From the NCBI RefSeq assembly GCF_902499075.1, contig NZ_CABVPP010000057.1, forward strand, positions 1 through 49,318: DNA of 49,318 nucleotides, read 5' to 3'. The first letter of the stretch is position 1. Every line of letters starts with the position of its first letter. Under the pieces are notes generated by a model. It ran no database searches. It saw nothing but the letters and a program-made list of their open reading frames with translations, and was not told where the DNA came from. This document shows, piece by piece, positions 44,309 to 49,318 of the stretch. The position numbers and the translations under genes were made by a program. The stretch is from Burkholderia pseudomultivorans (GTDB taxonomy: Bacteria > Pseudomonadota > Gammaproteobacteria > Burkholderiales > Burkholderiaceae).

Positions 44309-45043
44309 CTACAGAAACAGCGCGCCGACCAGTTCGGTGCGATTCGACACGCCGAGCTTGCGATACATGCGCATCAGGTGCGTCTTGATCGTCGGCTGGC
44401 CGAGCGCGAGATCGCGTGCGATCTCCTTGTTCGAGCGGCCGTCGCGCACGAGGCGCGCGATCTGCTCCTCGCGATAGGTGAGGCGCGCTTCGCAATCGAT
44501 CCGGTGAATCCCGCGCCGCGCCCGCAGCAACGGGCTCAGCGCTGCTTCGGCGATCGGCTGCAGACGCGCGAGCGCGTCGATCTCGCCGGGCGCGAACCGC
44601 GCGCTCGCGCCGTCGCCGCCTTGCGCCGCAGTGCCCCCTTCGAAACGCAGCAGCGAAAACGCGCCGACCGTTCGCCCGGCGTCGCGCAGCCAGATTTCGA
44701 CGACATCGGCCACATCGTGTCGCCGCAGGAAGCGGGTCCAGTACGCGGACGCGTCGCGGCGCTCGTCGGGCAGTTCGGACGAAAGCGTGACGACCGCGCG
44801 TTCGCCGGCCGCGCAGCGGGACGGATGCAGCGGGTCGAGCATCCGGTAACGCGCGACATAGGTGCGATGCATCGCTTCCGGCATCCCGAACAGCTCGAAA
44901 TCGGCCGGTTCCCCGCTCGCGTCGAGCCGGTAGAACACGATCGCGGACGGGCTCGCGAACGCGTCGAACGCGTCCACGCACGCGCGCAGCGCGCGCCGCC
45001 AGTCGGCGGCCGCCTGCTCGGCGGGTTCGGATGAGGTCGGCAT
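44309..45043 (-). CDS. LuxR-type (GerE HTH) transcriptional regulator
   Basis: 244 residues. The C-terminal GerE domain has LTYREEQIARLVRDGRSNKEIARDLALGQPTIKTHLMRMYRKLGV. The N-terminal half (about 15-160) looks GAF/PAS-like, without the receiver Asp pocket or the conserved acyl-homoserine-lactone-binding residues that I would expect. It sits at the head of the amine cluster. Its promoter carries both a direct-repeat box and a perfect palindrome, suggesting tight autoregulation. Confidence 0.88.
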   Translation of the reverse strand: MPTSSEPAEQAAADWRRALRACVDAFDAFASPSAIVFYRLDASGEPADFELFGMPEAMHRTYVARYRMLDPLHPSRCAAGERAVVTLSSELPDERRDASAYWTRFLRRHDVADVVEIWLRDAGRTVGAFSLLRFEGGTAAQGGDGASARFAPGEIDALARLQPIAEAALSPLLRARRGIHRIDCEARLTYREEQIARLVRDGRSNKEIARDLALGQPTIKTHLMRMYRKLGVSNRTELVGALFL

Positions 45044-45093
45044 GGTGGGTGGAGTCGGCTGGCGGACGGACGCGTCGAAGGTCGAGCCAGCCT

Positions 45094-45115
45094 ACCGGCG
45101 CAGGACTGCGCCGGT
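45094..45115 (-). promoter_or_regulatory. Perfect 22-bp palindrome in the LuxR-type gene promoter
   Basis: Arms ACCGGCGCAG and CTGCGCCGGT (10 bp each, 2-bp centre) occupy the space between direct-repeat box D and the -10-like GGTAGGCT, 51 nt before the ATG. Dyads of this size are typical LuxR-type operators; in RNA it would be a stem with almost no loop, so an operator is more likely than a terminator. Confidence 0.6.
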
Positions 45116-45116
45116 G

Positions 45117-45132
45117 AGCGCAAATCGGCAAA
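45117..45132 (-). promoter_or_regulatory. Direct-repeat box D upstream of the LuxR-type gene
   Basis: Plus-strand AGCGCAAATCGGCAAA, identical to box B. It lies 74 nt before the ATG, with a -10-like GGTAGGCT 20 nt downstream of the box. Confidence 0.7.
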
Positions 45133-45199
45133 TCGTTGCGGCGGGCGATCGCGGTACGCAGCCCGGGCGGACCGGTGCATCGCTGCCCGTCGCCGCCCG

Positions 45200-46078
45200 T
45201 CAGCGCGCGTTCGCGGCGAACGTGTCGCAGGCGCTCAGCTCGCCCGACTCCATCCCGCGCCGCAGCCAGTACACGCGCTGGTCGCTGGTGCCGTGCGTGA
45301 AGCTCTCCGGCACGACATAGCCCTGCCCCTGCTGCTGCAGGCGATCGTCGCCGATCGCGGCGGCCGCCTTCAGGCCCTGCTCGAAGTCGCCCGGCTCGAT
45401 CAGCCGCTGGTTCGCGCGCTGCGCGTTGTTCGCCCACACGCCAGCGAAACAGTCGGCCTGCAGCTCCATCCGCACCGACAACGCGTTCGAGCGCGCTTCG
45501 CTCGCGTGCCGGCGCGCCGCGTCGACCTTGTCGGAGATGCCGAGCAGGTTCTGCACGTGATGGCCGACCTCGTGCGCGATCACGTAGGCCTGCGCGAAAT
45601 CGCCGCCCGCGCCGAAGCGCTTGCGCAGCTCGTCGTAGAAGCCGAGATCGATGTACACCTTGCGGTCGGCCGGACAGTAGAACGGGCCCATCGCGGTCTG
45701 CCCCGTGCCGCACGCGGTCGGCGTCGAGTTCGTGAACATCACGAGCTTCGGCGGCGCGTATTGCGCATGCAGCTGGGACGTGAAGATGCTCGTCCAGGTA
45801 CGCTCGATGTTGCCGAGCACCTTGCGCGTGAAGACCGCGCCGGAATCGGTCGCGGGTTCGCCCTGGCGCTGCGCGGGCGCCGGCTGCGCCTGCTGCTGCC
45901 GGCCCTGCAGCGCCGATGCGCCTTCGAGCACCACGCGCGGGTCGATCCCGAAGAAATACGACGCGGCCAGCGCGACCACGATCGTGCCGATGCCGATCGT
46001 CGCCCGACCGCCGCCGAAACCGCCGGCGCCGCGGCGATCCTCGACGTTCACGCTTTCTCTTTCGTCGTCCAGCCTCAT
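45200..46078 (-). CDS. Neutral zinc metallopeptidase (YpfJ family)
   Basis: 292 residues. There is one N-terminal TM segment (about 27-45, TIGIGTIVVALAASYFFGI) after a short cytoplasmic Arg/Glu/Gly-rich head, then a Gln/Pro-rich linker. The catalytic HExxH is in YVIAHEVGHHVQNLLG, with a later ELQADCFAGVW providing the third ligand region. It is anchored in the inner membrane with the peptidase outside. The start at 46078 has GGAGG 8 nt upstream and begins MRLDDERESVNVEDRRG, typical of the family. Confidence 0.92.
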   Translation of the reverse strand: MRLDDERESVNVEDRRGAGGFGGGRATIGIGTIVVALAASYFFGIDPRVVLEGASALQGRQQQAQPAPAQRQGEPATDSGAVFTRKVLGNIERTWTSIFTSQLHAQYAPPKLVMFTNSTPTACGTGQTAMGPFYCPADRKVYIDLGFYDELRKRFGAGGDFAQAYVIAHEVGHHVQNLLGISDKVDAARRHASEARSNALSVRMELQADCFAGVWANNAQRANQRLIEPGDFEQGLKAAAAIGDDRLQQQGQGYVVPESFTHGTSDQRVYWLRRGMESGELSACDTFAANAR

Positions 46079-46552
46079 TGCCGGCCCTCCCTGTTCTTGT
46101 CGATGGTCCGACCGCGTGCGCGACCGGGCGATAGACCGTCGTGCCGCCAGGCGTCGGCGGATGCGATGTCTGCGCATCGGGCGCACGCTCGCGCCGCGCT
46201 CGCCGGCCCTGCCGCGCCGCTCGCACGACTGCCGCGGCCAGCCGCGGCGCCCGCTCCGAGGCGCGCCCGCCCGCGCTATTTTGCCGGGCTTTCGTGACTT
46301 GTCGCAAAAAAAGCGAGCATAGAGCGATTCGGCGTCGAACATCGTCAGCCTTTGCAAAATGCGCGCGGCTCGGCGGGCCTCAAAATCCGCCGGCTCAAGG
46401 CTGCCACGAGCGACCGCTATCGCGCTCGACTCCTTGGCTGGTAAGGTCCTTCATGCGATTGCCCTGGGCTCGGCCGCCTTCATCCTTTCGGCTGATACCG
46501 ACGCCCGGCCGCCGCGCCTAAAGTGACCGGAACCCCCATCTCCGGAGAACAC
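46079..46552. other. Divergent intergenic region, no gene seen
   Basis: 474 nt between the divergent metallopeptidase and dehydrogenase genes. Open frames here are Arg-rich shadows. I see a seven-A run (TCGCAAAAAAAGCGAG, near 46305) but no clear promoter, repeat or RNA element. Confidence 0.5.
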
Positions 46553-47344
46553 ATGACGCAAGCAGCACCCCGTACGATCGCGATCACCGGCGCGGGCACC
46601 GGTATCGGCGCCGCGTGCGCGCGCCGTTTCGCGCGCCGCGGCGACCGCGTCGTGCTGATCGGGCGCCGTCGCGCGCCGCTCGATGACCTGGCGGCCGAGA
46701 CGGGCGGCCTCGCGCTGGCCGGCGACGCCGCCAGCACCGCGGACTGGGCCCGCTTCCTGCCGCTCGTCGCCGAGCGCTTCGGCCGCATCGATGCGCTGAT
46801 CGCATGCGCGGGCGGCCACGGCCTCGGCCGCGCGGACGAAACCGACGATGCGCGGTGGCGCGACGCGATGCACGCGAACCTCGACACCGCATTCGTCAGC
46901 GCGCGCGCCTGCGTACCCGACCTGATCGCGCAGCGCGGCAGCATCGTGCTGGTCGCGTCGATCGCGGCGCTGGCGGCCGGCCCCGGCGTGTGCGGCTATA
47001 CGGTCGGCAAGCATGCACTGCTCGGGCTCGCACGTTCGCTCGCGCGCGACTACGGGCCGCACGGCGTGCGCGCGAATGCCGTCTGTCCGGGCTGGGTCCG
47101 TACGCCGATGGCCGACGCGGAAATGGCGCCGCTGATGGACCATCACGGCGACACGCTCGACGGCGCGTACGCACGCGTGAGCGCCGACGTGCCGCTGCGG
47201 CGTGCGGCCGATCCGGACGAAATCGCGGCCGTCTGCGCGTTCCTCGCGTCGCCGGACGCGTCGTTCGTGACGGGTGCAACGCTGGTCGCCGACGGCGGCG
47301 CGATGGTCGTCGACGTGCCGACGCTGGCATTCGACCGGCTCTGA
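46553..47344 (+). CDS. Short-chain dehydrogenase/reductase
   Basis: 263 residues, Rossmann fold. The nucleotide loop is TGAGTGIG (about 12-19), with catalytic Ser in LVASIAAL and the Tyr-Lys pair in YTVGKHA. The C-terminus FVTGATLVADGGAMV is typical of classical SDRs. The Arg after the second strand (LIGRRRAP) suggests preference for NADP. The ATG at 46553 has GGAG 6 nt upstream; an earlier in-frame GTG (46523) is less likely. Substrate unknown. Confidence 0.92.
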   Translation: MTQAAPRTIAITGAGTGIGAACARRFARRGDRVVLIGRRRAPLDDLAAETGGLALAGDAASTADWARFLPLVAERFGRIDALIACAGGHGLGRADETDDARWRDAMHANLDTAFVSARACVPDLIAQRGSIVLVASIAALAAGPGVCGYTVGKHALLGLARSLARDYGPHGVRANAVCPGWVRTPMADAEMAPLMDHHGDTLDGAYARVSADVPLRRAADPDEIAAVCAFLASPDASFVTGATLVADGGAMVVDVPTLAFDRL

Positions 47345-47559
47345 CACGGCTGGCAAACGCCGCGCGCGATTGGCATGGCGGGCATTCGGACGCCCGTGCA
47401 GCGCCGTTGCGCGCGGCCCCGACATGCGCCGCGCGGCACGCGTCGCTTCGCCGCCGCGTGCGCGTGCGCGTCGCCACGCCTCTTGTTCCGCACCGAAAAT
47501 CCATTAACATCGACCGGATTCCGCCGCCCGCGCGGCACTGCCTCACCGCTCGGAATTCG

Positions 47560-48585
47560 ATGAACATCCGGTTTCTTGAAACCTTCGTCTGGCTCGCAAA
47601 GCTGGAAAACTTCCGGCTCACGGCCGAAAAGCTGCATACGACGCAAGCCGCCGTATCGAGCCGCATCGCGTCGCTCGAGGAGGCGTTCGACGTGCGTCTG
47701 TTCGACCGCAATACGCGCTCGGCCACGCTCACTCCAGCGGGCCGGCGCATGCTCGCGTATGCGGAACGGATCGTGCGGCTCGACGGCGAGATGCGCCGCG
47801 ACATCGACGCGGCAAGCGACGCCGGCCTGATCCGGATCGGCGTGATCGAGTCGATCGTGCACAGCTGGTTTCCGGCGCTGATGGCGCAATTGCGCGAGCG
47901 TTATCCGCGCCTCGACGTCGAGATCACGAGCGACACGACGCTGAACCTGATCCGCCTGCTCGGCACCGACAGCGTCGACCTGATCCTTCAGACCGACGCC
48001 GTGCCGGGCCCCGACGTCACGAACCTGCCGCTGTGCGAATTCCCCGTGCGCTGGGTCGCGAGCCCGCGCCTCGGGCTCGGCGGCGAACGGCTCGACGTCG
48101 CGCGCCTTGCGGAATTTCCGATCGTCAGCTTCTCGCGCCATTCGGGACCGCACGCGACGATCGAGCGGTTGTTCGCGGCCGTCGAGCGGCCGGCCAGCAT
48201 CAACTGCATCACGTCGGTCGCCGCAATGATCCGCCTCGTCGCCGACGGCTTCGGCGTGGCCGCGCTACCGCCCGCGATCATCGGCCGCGAACTGCGGGAC
48301 GGCGCGCTCGAACTGCTCGACGTCGCACCCGAATTCCCGACGCTGCCGCTCGTCGCGTCGTATCGCACGCAGGGCCAGCCGGTCGCCGCGCGCATCGCGG
48401 AACTCGCGAGCGAGATCGCGCGCGCGATGCCGACCACGGCAGACCACGCGACGGCAGCCGCCAGGTCGACCCGCGCCACCGCCGACGCATCGGCCGAACG
48501 CGCGCCGAAGGCGAAAGCCGGCGCGAAGGCCAAACGCACCACGCCGCCCGCGGCCCCCGCCGGGCGCCGCACGCGCCGCTCATAA
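47560..48585 (+). CDS. LysR-family regulator with a basic, alanine-rich C-terminal tail
   Basis: 341 residues. The N-terminal winged helix has FVWLAKLENFRLTAEKLHTTQAAVSSRIASLEE; the effector domain spans about 90-295. After residue 300 comes a 40-residue tail rich in Ala, Lys, Arg, Pro and Thr (AKAGAKAKRTTPPAAP), like the tails of histone-H1-like proteins of this group. Most LysR proteins end near residue 300, so the tail is extra. Inverted repeats fill the 99 nt between it and the next gene. Confidence 0.92.
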   Translation: MNIRFLETFVWLAKLENFRLTAEKLHTTQAAVSSRIASLEEAFDVRLFDRNTRSATLTPAGRRMLAYAERIVRLDGEMRRDIDAASDAGLIRIGVIESIVHSWFPALMAQLRERYPRLDVEITSDTTLNLIRLLGTDSVDLILQTDAVPGPDVTNLPLCEFPVRWVASPRLGLGGERLDVARLAEFPIVSFSRHSGPHATIERLFAAVERPASINCITSVAAMIRLVADGFGVAALPPAIIGRELRDGALELLDVAPEFPTLPLVASYRTQGQPVAARIAELASEIARAMPTTADHATAAARSTRATADASAERAPKAKAGAKAKRTTPPAAPAGRRTRRS

Positions 48586-48616
48586 GAAAACCTGTTCACC
48601 GCGAATTTGTTTTCTT
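48584..48616 (+). terminator. Inverted repeat at the end of the LysR gene
   Basis: AAGAAAAC (48584-48591) and GTTTTCTT (48609-48616), perfect 8 bp with a 17-nt loop, starting inside the TAA stop. It may end transcription of the LysR gene or be an operator arm. Confidence 0.4.
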
Positions 48617-48620
48617 GTTG

Positions 48621-48637
48621 GACGTGCACGGCACGTC
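48621..48637 (+). promoter_or_regulatory. 17-bp inverted repeat
   Basis: GACGTGC-ACG-GCACGTC, perfect 7-bp arms with a 3-nt centre, in the leader of the last gene. It is the second of three consecutive inverted repeats here. Confidence 0.45.
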
Positions 48638-48646
48638 TTCGGGAAA

Positions 48647-48682
48647 CTGGGGTTCCTGACATCCCGTCACGAGGAACCCCAG
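48647..48682 (+). promoter_or_regulatory. Perfect 11-bp hairpin enclosing the ribosome site of the last gene
   Basis: CTGGGGTTCCT (48647-48657) and AGGAACCCCAG (48672-48682) with a 14-nt loop. The Shine-Dalgarno GAGGA (48671-48675) lies in the 3' arm, two bases before the end of which the ATG follows at 48685. In RNA it would hide the ribosome site; in DNA it could be a LysR operator. Confidence 0.65.
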
Positions 48683-48684
48683 CA

Positions 48685-49318
48685 ATGACCCGCCTTTCCC
48701 TTCCGCACGGCCAGCTCTGCGTCTGGACGGATATCGACGCCGCGCACGAAGCGGACTTCAACGCGTGGTACGACCGCGAGCACATGCAGGAGCGCGTCGC
48801 GATTCCCGGCTTCACGCACGCGCGGCGCTTTCGCGCGACCGACGGCGGCCCGCGCAAGTATCTCGCGCTGTACGTGACCGACGCGCTCGACGTGTTCCGC
48901 GGCGACGCGTACCGGCGCGCGTTCACGCAACAGACCGCGTGGTCGCTCGCGAACTTCGAGCGGATGACGGGCACGCAGCGGCGCGTCGGCGAACTGACGA
49001 TCGAGGCCGGCGACGGCGAAGGCGCGCAGCTCGCGCTGTTCGTGCTGCCGCCCGATCGGATCGACGTGCCGCGCCTGCGCGAGCGCTTCGACGCCGCGCT
49101 GCGCGAGCCGGGGATCCACGCCGCGCGGCTGTTCCGCACCGTGCCCGAGCTGTCCGCGCCGATCGGCGCCGATGCGGCCGCGCGCGCCGCCGCCGACGCG
49201 CTCGTGCTGATCGAAGGCAGCGACGCCGCCGCCGCGCGCCGGATCGCGGCGACGCTCGCCGGACACGACGACGTGCGCACCTTCGAGCTGCTGTGGCGCG
49301 CCGCCGCGCCGCTGCCGG
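48685..49318 (+). CDS. DUF4286-like dimeric alpha/beta-barrel protein (3' end outside window)
   Basis: At least 211 residues before the right edge. The start MTRLSLPHGQLCVWTDIDAA is followed by DFNAWYDREHMQERVAIPGF, a pattern of DUF4286/EthD-like ferredoxin-fold proteins, then ARRFRATDGGPRKYLALY. A second similar half follows (about 110-205). Function is not established for the family. It is downstream of and co-directional with the LysR regulator, whose target it may be. GAGGA, 9 nt before the ATG, is inside a perfect hairpin. Confidence 0.7.
   Translation, partial: MTRLSLPHGQLCVWTDIDAAHEADFNAWYDREHMQERVAIPGFTHARRFRATDGGPRKYLALYVTDALDVFRGDAYRRAFTQQTAWSLANFERMTGTQRRVGELTIEAGDGEGAQLALFVLPPDRIDVPRLRERFDAALREPGIHAARLFRTVPELSAPIGADAAARAAADALVLIEGSDAAAARRIAATLAGHDDVRTFELLWRAAAPLP

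Overview
This 49.3 kb window is high-GC beta-proteobacterial chromosome. Gene content, codon use and operon style (ClpV-type T6SS, DUF3156 protein next to an APC permease, OmpC-type porins, TssE preceded by a TagK-like protein) point to Burkholderia, probably the B. cepacia complex. The assignment rests on family recognition only. I see no rRNA, tRNA, CRISPR array, insertion sequence or phage gene.

Region 1 (1-18.2 kb) is a type VI secretion system (T6SS) in two divergent arms around a 543-nt AT-rich spacer (12327-12869). The minus arm reads tssH, tssB, tssC, hcp, tssJ, tssK, a small membrane protein, vgrG, a DUF4123 chaperone/adaptor, and two tandem DUF3304-like lipoproteins with a short gene remnant between them. 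The second lipoprotein runs off the left edge. The plus arm reads tagK-like, tssE, tssF, tssG, tssA, with overlapping or near-touching genes. TssL and TssM, both core membrane components, are not in the window.

Region 2 (18.2-25.8 kb) holds housekeeping and transport genes. On the minus strand are a Pit phosphate transporter with a convincing PhoB box, then a two-domain ABC permease and an ATPase with no binding protein. On the plus strand are a Tat-exported metallophosphoesterase, a cupredoxin and a patatin-like lipase.

Region 3 (26.0-33.1 kb, minus strand) is a CoA-thioester metabolism cluster. It encodes two FlK-like thioesterases, a phenylacetate-CoA-ligase homologue, an enoyl-CoA hydratase, a HAD hydrolase, a LivK-type binding protein and a sigma-54 activator. 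Both transcription units start with near-consensus sigma-54 (-24/-12) promoters, so the cluster looks like a self-contained sigma-54 regulon of unknown substrate.

Region 4 (33.4-36.2 kb) carries an ArsR repressor with an old-yellow-enzyme reductase, a GNAT acetyltransferase and a LysE exporter.

Region 5 (36.3-45.1 kb, minus strand) looks like an amine or amino-acid uptake and catabolism regulon. It has a porin, an AraC regulator, a DUF3156 protein, an APC permease, a class-III aminotransferase, an aldehyde dehydrogenase, a small membrane protein and a LuxR-type regulator. A 16-bp direct-repeat motif (core GCAAA-TCG-GCAAA) occurs upstream of four of its transcription starts, at similar distances for three of them.

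Region 6 (45.2-49.3 kb) carries a neutral zinc metallopeptidase, a short-chain dehydrogenase, a LysR regulator with a lysine/alanine-rich tail, and a DUF4286-like protein cut by the right edge. The RBS of that last gene lies inside a perfect 11-bp hairpin.
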